DNA from: Xanthobacteraceae bacterium 501b
GTDB lineage: Bacteria > Pseudomonadota > Alphaproteobacteria > Rhizobiales > Xanthobacteraceae
Direction: 5' to 3'
DNA length: 64,000 bases
Assembly (NCBI GenBank): GCA_000378025.1
Contig: KB899087.1
Coordinates: 4,149,501 to 4,213,500, forward strand
Notes under the pieces: generated by a model
Told to the model about the DNA's origin: nothing
Seen by the model: the letters and a program-made list of their open reading frames with translations, nothing else
Database searches by the model: none
Shown: in pieces, positions 18,901 to 26,176 of the stretch
Layout of the letters: each line of letters begins with the position of its first letter
How positions within the stretch are numbered: position 1 is the stretch's first letter
Program-made: the position numbers and the translations under genes

Positions 18901-19888
18901 CCATCGCGCCGCGCAGCGCGTCGCGCAGCTGCGCCACCAACACGGGAAAGCGGGTGTCGTCGGCCAGCACGGCGCGGATCGGCAGCGTGTCCACCAGCAG
19001 GCCGACCATTTCGGCCAGTTCCGGCCGGTCGCGCCGCGAGGCGGGAATGGTGACGACGAGATCGTCCAGCCCGCTCCAGCGCCGCAGCACCGCGAACATG
19101 AGGGCGAGGTAGAGGCTGAACTCGCTGGTGCCCTCCTGCCGCGCCAGCGCCGCGAGGCGGGCCGCGACATCGCCCGGCACCTCAAGCTCGGCCTGGGCCG
19201 ACGGCGCCCCGTGCAGGCCGCCCGGGCGCCGGTCATAGGGAAGGTCGAGCCGCGCCGGGGCACCCTGCAGCGCCGTGCGCCACGCCGCCATGGCTGCCTC
19301 CAGCGCCGGGCCGCCGGCGCCGAAACACTCCTGCTCCCAATCGGCGACATCGGGAAACTGCAGCGCCAGCGCGGGGCGAGGCCCCAGGCCGGCACCCAGC
19401 GCCGCGTCATAACCCGCCTTCAATTCGTCGAGGAACAGGTCGAGCGAGGCGCCGTCGCAGATGATGTGATGGAACACCGCCACCAGCGCCGCCCCGTCAT
19501 CGCCGGCGCGCAGCAGCAGGAAGCGGGCGAGCGGCCCCGCCGAGAGATCGAAAGGCTCGTCCACCAGCGCCTGGGCCCGTGTGGCCATCAGCGCCGTAAA
19601 GGCCGGGCTGGCGAAGGGCAGTTCCGTGGCCTCCACGGCCAGGGGGAGTTCCACCTCATCGGCCACCGCCTGCACCGGGGCGCCGTCCACCAACGGAAAG
19701 GTCGCCCGCAGGCCATCATGGCGGCGGACCAGCGCGGCGAGCGCGGCGCGCAGCGCGGCGTCGTCCACCCGCCCCGAGAGCCGCACGAGAAGCGGCATGG
19801 CGAACAGGGTGCGCCCCGGCCGCAGCAGTTCCGCCATCCGGATCTGTCGCTGGCCGAAGGAGAGGCCGGCAATGTAGCCGCTCGCCAT
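12929..19888 (-). CDS. Nonribosomal peptide synthetase C-A-PCP-E(degenerate)-C-PCP-TE
   Basis: A 2319-residue terminating NRPS. ATG 19888 has a GGGAGG site and follows the previous stop by 28 bases. Domains: C 5-440 with HHIICDG at 140-146; A 480-955 with YVMFTSGSTGAPKGV and YRTGDLGRW; PCP with the GGDS serine near 1015; an epimerase-like domain 1075-1460 in which HHxxxDG is replaced by LHEAVADD and the EGHGRE and GWFT motifs are lost; a second C 1490-1930 with HHMLADG at 1626-1632; a second carrier with GLTSL (Ser ~1984); and a thioesterase with GYSFGG (Ser ~2114) and GDHVSM. The A pocket reads by hand as D-A-L-W-I-G-G-T-F, one change from the classic Val code. The last module has no A domain, so its carrier must be loaded in trans or act only as a relay to the TE. 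Confidence 0.93.
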   Translation of the reverse strand: MASGYIAGLSFGQRQIRMAELLRPGRTLFAMPLLVRLSGRVDDAALRAALAALVRRHDGLRATFPLVDGAPVQAVADEVELPLAVEATELPFASPAFTALMATRAQALVDEPFDLSAGPLARFLLLRAGDDGAALVAVFHHIICDGASLDLFLDELKAGYDAALGAGLGPRPALALQFPDVADWEQECFGAGGPALEAAMAAWRTALQGAPARLDLPYDRRPGGLHGAPSAQAELEVPGDVAARLAALARQEGTSEFSLYLALMFAVLRRWSGLDDLVVTIPASRRDRPELAEMVGLLVDTLPIRAVLADDTRFPVLVAQLRDALRGAMAHRDLPFERIVEASGVERRGEAAPFLQVLFGAAQPPSAPLIARDGTVFERLPEQLDQEAKADLSVVYASGEDGLRLWCRYDASLFEAQTIAAVLNGFGRLAQALAGEPDQAVLEVPLLAPADGAALVARFNATALAYEREASAIDLFFREAERHPHAPAIEENGVALSYGELAARVRRLASVLAARGLGQGDVALLALPVSAALIEAQLAVLTLGAAHAPVDPTFPAEQRDQRARITGARHAVVLDHTLATAGCATLDWAQLVVEAETAAPHPGFVVSAQSPAYVMFTSGSTGAPKGVCVPHRAIVRLARARGLAAPGLRAAVYSNPAFDASTLEIWLPLLNGGTLLPVDRTVVMDPRALRLFLAEARVSLLWVTAGLFQQIAALDPAAFAGERVVITGGDVVNPVAARAVLAAGRDQGLVLLNGYGPTENTTFSTLFDIAGLAEDELSIPIGMPISNSTAYVLDPTGRPLPPGLVGDIWLGGDGLALFYAGDAALTAERFRPDPFAGAPGARMYRTGDLGRWRADGNIVFLGRADKQVKVRGFRIELGEIEAVLALHPAVGGAAVLAPRRPSGERDLLAYVAPKPGQTLTAGELRAHLEARLPRQMLPHAFMVLEKLPLNANGKIDARSLPPAELIDTPAEPPLEPRTPEERILARIWGDLLGSGAGSRPLVGIQDNFFHVGGDSILTIRLVARAFEAGLDIELKDVFDQPTIEGLAAIALRRKRAVQAQGHGARYGAELIAAACDPRNPCRFVSVTVAATVSAVDLGYAIQRLAERHDALRLIRVEDASGRSLAVSDFLPAVPVRFVDVAAGTLDDLDGWINEHGARLARGIDLAAGVTIAATLVKQEAPSGAGSTVVLALHEAVADDRALLLLATELEAALAAGPDSARQPAPSLSFSHWLAWLASHAASPHVREAAIACETAQAEAPPEGFAATAATFAGAELVLDAGTSRVLLEDLPGRLGVSLLDALLVALGEALGGAPAIELVDGRRTLPAGAPEAAGLVANLDTLLPLQACPPDRPLDLRLREAKSARQRAEPLGLAFSAVRSAFRLAPPTIGLALLPAPAHDPAIRLHPHTPNVPASVRASLTVRVSGGRLALGWSQAAPAPAAQARLEAIAQALGAIAQWAPHQTAPLLTPGDFPLAGLDAASLDEVAGSGGDIEDIYPLSPMQEAMLLHSLSRQGSAVNFEQSCMRFSGTLDVAALRKAWALVFERHPVLRTVFRWRGLERPLQLVRRNARPPVELETWPGFSAERLEQRLAEDRREGFDLEAGPLARLILIRVSASEAYLIASFHHMLADGWCLAQLEREARAAYEAFRRGVSPALPPPARFRDFIAWTTTLERAGLRAAFVPLLAGAPAQPALLAGGHGAAAYVTVRRQLSVAQSKALSDLSRRRGLTIAALAHLAWGLWTGVRRGVDDTVFCTTVSGRPPQVPGVEQMVGLFINNLPVRLRFAPSSPLLALAQEMQRQIVALQSQAQLSLMEVTEAAGLGNRASSLFDTLLVVENMPAGSDAWTGAGGLRVESVHNALKSAYSLTGVVIPGERVGLSLVLPDTDGTAEALGEAMIAEFAALFAALPGAIEQTVALVPLPAAAPVASAAEHGAPAARAEAERQAPAPIPANATEAAALDVLSAILGRRLGLTEDVLDAGLTSLGLATVAARLSERLRRPVPVTALIEHRSAAALARALSRAGPSQPVWDAVVPLTGGGGEPFICVHPIAGDVSAFLELARAFPPETGFWAVQAPGLEPGQEAPASVAALAEANLAALARRGVPAPRLLGGYSFGGIVAYEMACQLSARGTPPERLVIIDTPAPLGSRSVLPPDPEHAQAHWLLRMADVRARHHRTPLDLDVDELLPLDEAARFALAWARMREAGLIAPESNVAWLGRAYRASRALYEAFLAYAPAVGAPRNLPLCLVRAASLHQGDLSEADRAILATPDMGWSRLNDRLLGVNTVAGDHVSMLSGEGAAQAAAAIAAFLDVPCPARR

Positions 19889-19916
19889 CAGCGGCCTCCC
19901 GGCAGAGGGGGGAGGG

Positions 19917-22900
19917 TCACGAGGGCAGCTCCACGCGGGCGCGCTGGCGCCCAGCGAGGGCGGGGCCGGTCTCCGGCCGGTTCGCCGCCGCCAGCCGCTC
20001 CGCCAGCGCCGCCAGCTGCGGTGTCTCGAACAGGTCGGCAAGGGTCGCCGTCGGCGCCAACTCCCGACGCACCCGGGCGATCATCTGCATGGCGAGGAGC
20101 GACGTGCCGCCGAGGGCGAAGAAATGGTCGTGCCGCCCGACCCGGACCCCGCCCAGCGCCTCGCTCCACAGGGCGGCCAGCGCGGTCTCGAAGGCCCCCT
20201 CCGGCGGGGCGTCGACGGCCTCGGCGAGAGGGGCGTGCGGAAGAGCGGACAGGTCCACCTTGCCATTGGCGGTGCGCGGCAGGTGGGCCTGGCGCAGGAA
20301 GGCGTGCGGAATCATGTAGGCCGGCAGCCGGGCGGCGAGAAGCCGGCGCAGCGCGGCGTCGTCCGGCGTGGCAGGCCCGGCGCCGAGATGGGCGACGAGG
20401 CGGGCGGGCCGTCCCTCGGTCTCGTCCACCAGCACGGCCACGTCGAGAATGCCGGGCAGCGCCTGCAGCGCCGCCTCGACCTCGCCGGGCTCAACCCTGT
20501 AGCCGGCAATCTTCACCTGCCGGTCGCGGCGGCCATGGAAGAACAGCCGTCCGTCAAAGTCGAGTGAAACCCGATCGCCGGTGCGATAGGCCGCAACGGC
20601 CGGAGTGCTGCCCGGGTCGCCGAGCGGGGTGCGCAGGACGATCCCCGGCTCCGCGCCGATATAGGTGCGCGCCACCGCCGGCCCGGACACGACCAGCTCG
20701 CCGACGGTGCCGAACGGGCAGGGCCGGCCCTCGGCATCCAGCACATGCAGTCTTGTACCGGGAATGGGATGGCCGATGGCGACGCTGGCGCCTGTTGTTT
20801 CCGGCCGGCAGCGCTCGACGCAGACCCACACAGTGGCCTCGGTCGGGCCGTATTCGTTGCACAGCACAGCGTGCGGGGCGCGGGCGGCATGGGCCGAGAC
20901 CAAGGCCGGCGGGCAGGGCTCGGCCGCCACCTTGGCGAGGCGCAGCCCGGGCAGGCCCTGCGGGCCGGCAGACTCCAACAGCAGCGCCCAGAGCGAGGGG
21001 GTCAGGCAGACATGGGTGACGGCGTTGGCACGGATCAGCGCCAGCAGCTGGTCGACGTCGCGCGCCTGCGCGGCATCGGGCAAGACCAGCGTGCCGCCCT
21101 CGCACAGGGTGCAGAACAGCCCGGTCACCGAGCCGTCGAAGAACAGCGGGAAGGTCAGCAGGAAGCGGCCGATCGGCAGGTCGGCATTCTCGGCCGCGCT
21201 GGCCGCCACATGGGTGCGCAGATTGTCATGGCCGACACTCACGCCCTTCGGCCGCCCGGTGGAGCCGGAGGTGAAGATGACATAGGCCTCGTCGGCCGCC
21301 GCCGGCCGCGTCACCGTGTCGAGATCGGCCGGTTCCGGCGCGATGTCCTCCATCGCGAGGGTCGCAAGCGCGGGGAAGCCGTCGGCGAGGGCGCGGCGGG
21401 TGACGAGCGCGGCGACGCCGGCGGCCTCAAGGATCATTGCCCGGCGCTCGGCTGGCGCCTCGGGGTCGAGCGGGACATAGGAGGCCCCGGCGCAGAGGAT
21501 GCCGAGAATGGCGGCGACCGCTTCCGGCCCGTGTTCCAGCATCACCGCGACCCGGGCACCGGGCCGCACCCCGGCTCCGGCAAGCCGTGCCGCGATGGCG
21601 GCGGCGCGCCCGCCGAGGTCGCCATAGGTCCACACGCCGCCGGTGGTGATGAGCGCCGGCGCTTCCGGCCGCGCCCGCATCTGCGCCAGGATGAGGTCGA
21701 GGGCCGTGCCCGCTGGCGTGGGCAGAGGCCGCCCTGTTAGAGCCGCTTCGATATCCCGGCGCATGGCGTCCGGCATCACGTCCAGCGCGTTGGCGGGGGC
21801 ATCGAGATGAGCGGGAAGGCGCTCCAGCGCGGTCGCGAGCATGTCGAGAAGCTGGCGCGCCTGCGCCAGCGAGACATGCTGCTGGTCGACCATCAGGCGC
21901 AGCTCGAACGCCTCGCCGATCTCCACCATCAGGTTGAGCGGCATGTCCGGCAGGGTTACGTCGCCGCTGGCGAGAATGTCCAGCCCGGCGGCGCGGAAGG
22001 CGGCGGCAAGCGCGAGCGGATAGGTCTGCACCGCGATCAGGCTGCGCAGCGGCAGCGCGTCGCTCGGCAGGGCGAGGAGGTCGCGCATTGTGTCGAGCCC
22101 TAGCGGCCCGGCCTCACGGCCGGTGGCCCGGGCGTTCTGCATCTCGGCGAGCCAGTGCCGCAGGGGTGTGGCGTCGCGGCGCACCCGGCTGGGGAGCAGG
22201 CCGATCTGCGGCCCGACCATGTGGCTTGAACGATCACCCAGAAGCTCGGGCGGGCGCACCGTCTCGACGCAGCCCATCACGAGGTCGTCGGTGCCGTCAG
22301 TGCGGGCCAGCACCAGCGCCCAGGCGCCTTCCACCAGCGTGCTGAGCGTCAGCCGCTCGGCACGCGCGAGGGCGCCGAGCTTGTCGGCAAGGGCGGGGGC
22401 GAGAACATGGCATGCCTCGCCGATGTGCGGGGCATGAACGGTGGAGCTGCGGGCCGCCACATCCGGGCTGTGGCCGGCCAGCACCGCGCCCCAATGCGCC
22501 CGCGCGGCGTCAACATCGCGGCCCTGCCACCATTCCACATAGCGGCGGAACGACAGGGCGGGCGGCACTGTGCCGCCGCGATACAGGGTCAGGACCTCGT
22601 CCATGATTTCGCCCAGCGACCAGCCATCGACCGCGAGATGATGGCGCGTCCACACCAGCAGATGGCGCGGCGCCGGGCCGTGAGGTGCAAGGGTGACCAG
22701 GCGCACCCGCATCAGCGGTGGGCGGCGCAGATCGAACGGGTGAGCCCGGTCCTCTTCCAGCAACGCGTCGAGGGCGGCGCGCCAGTCATCGCGGGCGCTC
22801 CAGTCGAGGCGCTCGACCTCGAAGGCGGGCGCGGTGGCCACCACTTGGGCCGGCACGCTCTTGAGTTCCCAGTGGAAGCCCGAGCGCAGCGCGCTGTGGC

Positions 22901-23108
22901 GCTGAACGACGGCAGCCCAGGCGGCGGCGAAGCTCCCGGCATCGAGAGGGCCGGCCAGCTCCGCCCACCACTGACCCATGAAGAGAGGCTGGTCAGGATA
23001 ACTTACGCATCGCACCAGCATAGCGCGCTGAAGATCGGTCAGGCCATAGATGTCTTCGATCGGACCTCGGGCCACATCACAACCTTTTGAAGAAAAGAGC
23101 AGTGCCAC
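19917..23108 (-). CDS. Nonribosomal peptide synthetase module C-A-PCP
   Basis: A 1063-residue single module if read from the GTG at 23108; another GTG at 23075, seven bases after AAAAGG and just before the C domain, is an equally good or better start. The C domain (about 15-440) has HHLAVDG at 156-162. The A domain has YVIFTSGSTGRPKGV, NEYGPTEATVW and TANGKVD; the PCP has GGTSL with the serine near 1003. The pocket residues read as D-G-T-C-K-A-E-V-W, six of nine as in one Tyr code (DGTITAEVA) but with Lys at position 299, so the amino acid is uncertain. The upstream partner ends in an E domain, so this C domain should accept a D-residue donor. Confidence 0.92.
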   Translation of the reverse strand: MALLFSSKGCDVARGPIEDIYGLTDLQRAMLVRCVSYPDQPLFMGQWWAELAGPLDAGSFAAAWAAVVQRHSALRSGFHWELKSVPAQVVATAPAFEVERLDWSARDDWRAALDALLEEDRAHPFDLRRPPLMRVRLVTLAPHGPAPRHLLVWTRHHLAVDGWSLGEIMDEVLTLYRGGTVPPALSFRRYVEWWQGRDVDAARAHWGAVLAGHSPDVAARSSTVHAPHIGEACHVLAPALADKLGALARAERLTLSTLVEGAWALVLARTDGTDDLVMGCVETVRPPELLGDRSSHMVGPQIGLLPSRVRRDATPLRHWLAEMQNARATGREAGPLGLDTMRDLLALPSDALPLRSLIAVQTYPLALAAAFRAAGLDILASGDVTLPDMPLNLMVEIGEAFELRLMVDQQHVSLAQARQLLDMLATALERLPAHLDAPANALDVMPDAMRRDIEAALTGRPLPTPAGTALDLILAQMRARPEAPALITTGGVWTYGDLGGRAAAIAARLAGAGVRPGARVAVMLEHGPEAVAAILGILCAGASYVPLDPEAPAERRAMILEAAGVAALVTRRALADGFPALATLAMEDIAPEPADLDTVTRPAAADEAYVIFTSGSTGRPKGVSVGHDNLRTHVAASAAENADLPIGRFLLTFPLFFDGSVTGLFCTLCEGGTLVLPDAAQARDVDQLLALIRANAVTHVCLTPSLWALLLESAGPQGLPGLRLAKVAAEPCPPALVSAHAARAPHAVLCNEYGPTEATVWVCVERCRPETTGASVAIGHPIPGTRLHVLDAEGRPCPFGTVGELVVSGPAVARTYIGAEPGIVLRTPLGDPGSTPAVAAYRTGDRVSLDFDGRLFFHGRRDRQVKIAGYRVEPGEVEAALQALPGILDVAVLVDETEGRPARLVAHLGAGPATPDDAALRRLLAARLPAYMIPHAFLRQAHLPRTANGKVDLSALPHAPLAEAVDAPPEGAFETALAALWSEALGGVRVGRHDHFFALGGTSLLAMQMIARVRRELAPTATLADLFETPQLAALAERLAAANRPETGPALAGRQRARVELPS

Positions 23109-23273
23109 GGGCTCGTCCAGCGTGTAACCGCCGCGGAATCTGCTTATCGGCGTTCATTCCGTGTGCCGTCGAAAGACCGCCGGGCAAAGGTGCGTCGAGC
23201 CGCGCCTGCCCTGCACGACATAATCCTGAATCTACAATTTTTGCGTGTATCGCCGGCCCTCCGGCGCGGGGAA

Positions 23274-23299
23274 CCGGCGGCGGCCATGGCCGCCGCCGG
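23274..23299. repeat. Perfect 12-bp inverted repeat before the NRPS operon
   Basis: CCGGCGGCGGCC, two bases, then its exact reverse complement. It begins five bases after the ABM-protein stop codon and is followed toward the NRPS by a second small inverted repeat (CGCCGG-CCCT-CCGGCG, about 23251-23266). There is no T-run, so it may be an mRNA-stabilising or partial-termination hairpin between the two genes rather than a full terminator. Confidence 0.6.
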
Positions 23300-23304
23300 A
23301 AGTA

Positions 23305-23631
23305 TCAGAGGCTTTCGATGTAGAAGCCTTCGCCCTTGATGTCGCCGTCGCAAAGCTTCTGCAGCTTCTCGACGATCCCGCCGCCGTCCTTGGCGCGGGG
23401 GTTGGCGGCCATCTTGTCGAAAGCAGCTTCGCTCTCCCACACAGTCGCGATACCGTACATGGACGGGTCCTTCTTGGACTTCATAAGTCCAAAGCCGACC
23501 AGGCCTTCGATGACATCGCCCGGCTTCTTGCCGTCGTTGGGGAGCATTTCCTTCTCGAGAAGCGCGCGCGCATCCTGCTCGCTACCCGCCTTAACGTGAC
23601 AACGAGAGATCGTCATAAACATACTTGCCAC
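23305..23631 (-). CDS. Small antibiotic-biosynthesis-monooxygenase (ABM)-like protein
   Basis: A 108-residue protein of the dimeric alpha/beta-barrel (ABM) type. The GTG at 23631 is chosen because GGAGAAG lies seven bases upstream; ATGs at 23622 and 23616 follow. The sequence begins with the beta strand MFMTISRCHVKAG, has helix SEQDARALLEKEM, then GLVGFGLMKSKKD and YGIATVWESEAAFDKM, which is the order of strands and helices in ABM folds. Such proteins are cofactor-free oxygenases or degradation/scavenging partners; the role here is not known. Base composition is lower in GC than the flanking NRPS genes. It lies upstream of and in the same direction as the first NRPS. Confidence 0.62.
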   Translation of the reverse strand: MASMFMTISRCHVKAGSEQDARALLEKEMLPNDGKKPGDVIEGLVGFGLMKSKKDPSMYGIATVWESEAAFDKMAANPRAKDGGGIVEKLQKLCDGDIKGEGFYIESL

Positions 23632-24266
23632 AGGATCTTCTCCAGCCAGAGTTGCGGATGATGGCATACAGCGGGGCGTGCAAACCGGCAACTGTCTATT
23701 TTTGTTCCCTTCGCAGTATTTTCTCGCAAGCCGTTCAATAAGGTTCTAGCAATTCATGAATGCTCCACATGTCCAGAGTATCATGTCTAGCTCAGTCGAC
23801 TTTGAGTTCGGTCCTATCTGCAGATCAACCCCCGCGTGCGGCGCGTGCGCTGGAAGTGTCGCGGCGCCGGCGGTGGAGGCCTGCAGCGGACGGCGGCGCG
23901 CACCCGTCGCCACCCCGGGAGCCGGGTCGGTGTGGCGATGATGGGCCGCTGCTGATGCATTCCGTAGAGGAAGTCGCTCGCCATTCGGGCAAGAGCGCGG
24001 GTGGGCCCCTCTCTGCCCCCGGCCGGAACGGTGCCGGCTGCGCAAATGATCGCGACGCCTCGGCAGGCGGGCGGACCGCGCCCGTCCGGTGCCCGGCGAG
24101 CACGTGGGACCATTGCGCCGCCGCCGGACGGCAGCCTGCCCTCTCGAGTCGGCTCGACACTGTCCCGACCCGGCCCACGCGGTGGCGCTACGCCCGCCCG
24201 GCCCGGGCGGGCTCCGCACCTATTGGATGTAGCTTACCTGTGTCGAACCGCCGGTCCCCCGGCCTC
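23632..24266. other. 635-bp region without a supported gene
   Basis: This lies between the dioxygenase stop and the ABM start, both on the - strand. The reading frames through it are Arg/Pro/Gly-rich and do not resemble proteins. The part next to the ABM gene (about 23690-23770) is unusually AT-rich for this window and is the best place for a promoter driving the ABM-NRPS-pump operon on the - strand, but I could not find a convincing -35/-10 pair. Confidence 0.55.
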
Positions 24267-25133
24267 TCAGGCGCGGGGCGAGAGAACCGGGAACAGATTT
24301 CCGCGAATGGGCGCGCCGACGGCGAGATCCACCTCGAAGCCCTCGGCCACCAGCCGGTCGACCACGGTGCGGCCATGCGGCGCCAGCACCGCCGTCTCGT
24401 CGACCCAGCGCGTCACCATGCGGCGTGTGTCGTGGTCGAGCGTGTTGCCCGGCGAGCCGTGCAGCGTGCGGGCGTGGAAGACAAGGCAGTCGCCCGGCTC
24501 CATGTCCCAGCTCAGAATGTCGTACTCCGCGCGGTGGCCCTGGATGTCGGGCACGCGGGAGAAGGTGTCGCTGGCGGAAATATCGAATTCGCCGTGGTAG
24601 CGGGCATAGAACTCCTCCACCGCCGGCAGCGCCTCCTGTTCGCCCTCGAAGAAGTTCGCCGGCATGAACAGCTTGTTCCAGCGATGGGAGCCGCGGACGA
24701 ATTCCAGCGCGGCTTCGCGCGGGATGGGGTCGAGCGCGACCCAGATGGAGCAGAACGGTCCAAGCACGACATTGTCGTGGTGCCAGGGCGTGCGCGCCTG
24801 GGTGCCGGGGCTCTTGTAGAACCAGGTGTCCTGCAGCAGCCGCACGGTCGGCGTGCGCAGGCAGCGGGCGGCGATGGCGGCGGACGGCGATTCGAGCGCG
24901 AAGGTCTCCAGCTGGGAGATGTGCCGGCGCGACCAGATGTCGGAATAGAAGGCGCCCTTGTCATTGGGCGAGAAGCTCTGGAACAGGGCGCCGGGGCTTT
25001 CGATGTTGCGCCTTATGCCCTCCGCGGCGAGATCGACCCATTCCGGTCCGAAGGCGCCCCTCAGGCAGATGGCGCCGTCGCGGTCGAGGGTCTCGATCAT
25101 GGCCTCGTCGATGGGGGAAGTGTCGTTCGGCAT
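24267..25133 (-). CDS. PhyH-type Fe(II)/2-oxoglutarate dioxygenase
   Basis: A 288-residue phytanoyl-CoA-dioxygenase-like protein. The ATG has a very strong AGGAGG site four bases upstream. The iron-binding triad is visible: HHD in TPWHHDNVVLGP (about residues 117-119), and the distal His in FHARTLHGSPGN (about 225), followed by an Arg-rich segment (DTRRMVTRW) for 2-oxoglutarate. Such enzymes hydroxylate amino acids, fatty acids or peptides. It is divergent from the PKS arm and codirectional with the NRPS arm. Since the first A domain reads as Asp, beta-hydroxylation of Asp is one option; hydroxylation of the acyl chain is another. Confidence 0.88.
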   Translation of the reverse strand: MPNDTSPIDEAMIETLDRDGAICLRGAFGPEWVDLAAEGIRRNIESPGALFQSFSPNDKGAFYSDIWSRRHISQLETFALESPSAAIAARCLRTPTVRLLQDTWFYKSPGTQARTPWHHDNVVLGPFCSIWVALDPIPREAALEFVRGSHRWNKLFMPANFFEGEQEALPAVEEFYARYHGEFDISASDTFSRVPDIQGHRAEYDILSWDMEPGDCLVFHARTLHGSPGNTLDHDTRRMVTRWVDETAVLAPHGRTVVDRLVAEGFEVDLAVGAPIRGNLFPVLSPRA

Positions 25134-25297
25134 GAATCCTCCTGGACATGTGCGCGGCTCAGCCGTTTTCCCCGGGCGCTCCCCCTTGGGAGAAGGCGGG
25201 CCGCGCGAAGGGCGCGGCGTGCGACGGGGCGGTCACGTGGCACCGCATGCCCACGGTGGGGCACATTGGCGGGCGCTGTCCATTGGCGAATTTTGGC
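25134..25297. promoter_or_regulatory. Divergent intergenic region between the two biosynthetic arms
   Basis: All + strand cluster genes start to the right of it and all - strand ones to the left, so both arms are probably initiated here. The first possible + start codons near 25148 are in Arg/Gly-rich sequence unlike the thioesterase, so they are treated as non-coding. No promoter motif could be chosen with confidence. Confidence 0.45.
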
Positions 25298-26167
25298 ATG
25301 ATTTCGCTCCCGTCGACGGTCCGGGCCGATCCCGAAGCGGTGTCGCCCGCCCTGCTGCGCTGGGTGCGCCGGCCGGCGGGCGCGGCGACGGTCATCTGCT
25401 TTCCCCATGCCGGCGGCAGCGTCCTGTCCTGCCTCGGCCTCGCCGCCGCTCTGCCCGCTACGCTCGCCATCGCGACGGTGGAGCTGCCCGGCCATGCGCC
25501 CGATGTGCCGGGAGCGCCGGAGACCGATGTCCGCCTGCTGGCGGCCCGGCTGGCGGGTGAGATCACCGGCACCCTTGGTGCTGAACTCGCGCCGGAGGGG
25601 GCGGGGCTGACCCTGCTGGGAAACAGCTTCGGCGCGCTGCTCGCCTTCGAGACGGCGCTGGCGCTGGAGCGTGCCGACGCCGCCTGCGCGCCCCGGCTGC
25701 ATCTCGTCGTCTCCGGCTTCCGCGCGCCGAGCCGTCCGCCCTTTGAGGCGCCCTTGCACCTTCTCCCGCGTGCCGTGCTGCTGGCCGAGCTGCGCGAGTG
25801 CTTCGGCGCCGTCGGGCCTGATCTCACAGAGCTGCTCGGCCCGCGCGAGGAGGCGGCGCTGCGGGCCGATCTCGAAGCCTGCGAGACTTATCGGCTGGGC
25901 GACGCGCCAGCGCTGCGCTGCGCGGTTTCCGTTATCCGCCTCACCGCCGACCCCTCGGTGTCCGCCGAGGAATGCGAGGCCTGGCGCGAGGTGTGCGCCG
26001 GACCCGTTCGCAACCGCGTGCTCGACGCCGGTCATTTTCCCTGGAGCGGCACCACCGCCGCCTTCGCCCGCCTTGTTGGCGAACTGGTCGCGCCCGCGCG
26101 CCCGGTTGCTGCCGTTCCGGCGCTCGCCGGGCGGTCCGCCCTCTCCCAGCCCACACGCCAATCATAA
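25298..26167 (+). CDS. Type II thioesterase (GrsT/SrfAD-like)
   Basis: A 289-residue alpha/beta hydrolase of the external thioesterase type that removes misprimed or stalled groups from carrier proteins. The opening TVICFPHAGGS is the family signature (PxAGG), the nucleophile elbow is GNSFGALLAFE, and the C-terminal catalytic His is in DAGHFPW. ATG 25298 is chosen because the family's first strand begins about 25 residues later; its ribosome site is poor, so an upstream start is possible. It is nine bases from the ABC transporter gene. Confidence 0.9.
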   Translation: MISLPSTVRADPEAVSPALLRWVRRPAGAATVICFPHAGGSVLSCLGLAAALPATLAIATVELPGHAPDVPGAPETDVRLLAARLAGEITGTLGAELAPEGAGLTLLGNSFGALLAFETALALERADAACAPRLHLVVSGFRAPSRPPFEAPLHLLPRAVLLAELRECFGAVGPDLTELLGPREEAALRADLEACETYRLGDAPALRCAVSVIRLTADPSVSAEECEAWREVCAGPVRNRVLDAGHFPWSGTTAAFARLVGELVAPARPVAAVPALAGRSALSQPTRQS

Positions 26168-26176
26168 AGAGCCGCC

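Noticed and set aside
17072..21019. A 1315-codon open frame on the + strand opposite the NRPS genes
   Set aside because: Shadow of two NRPS genes; Arg/Gly-rich without any domain.
23746..24219. A 157-codon frame on the - strand in the gap between the dioxygenase and ABM genes
   Set aside because: Composition is Arg/Pro-rich, no ribosome site and no recognisable fold.
25283..25300. A TTGGC...TTGGC pair resembling a sigma-54 promoter
   Set aside because: The GG and GC spacing is wrong and it abuts the thioesterase ATG, leaving no leader.
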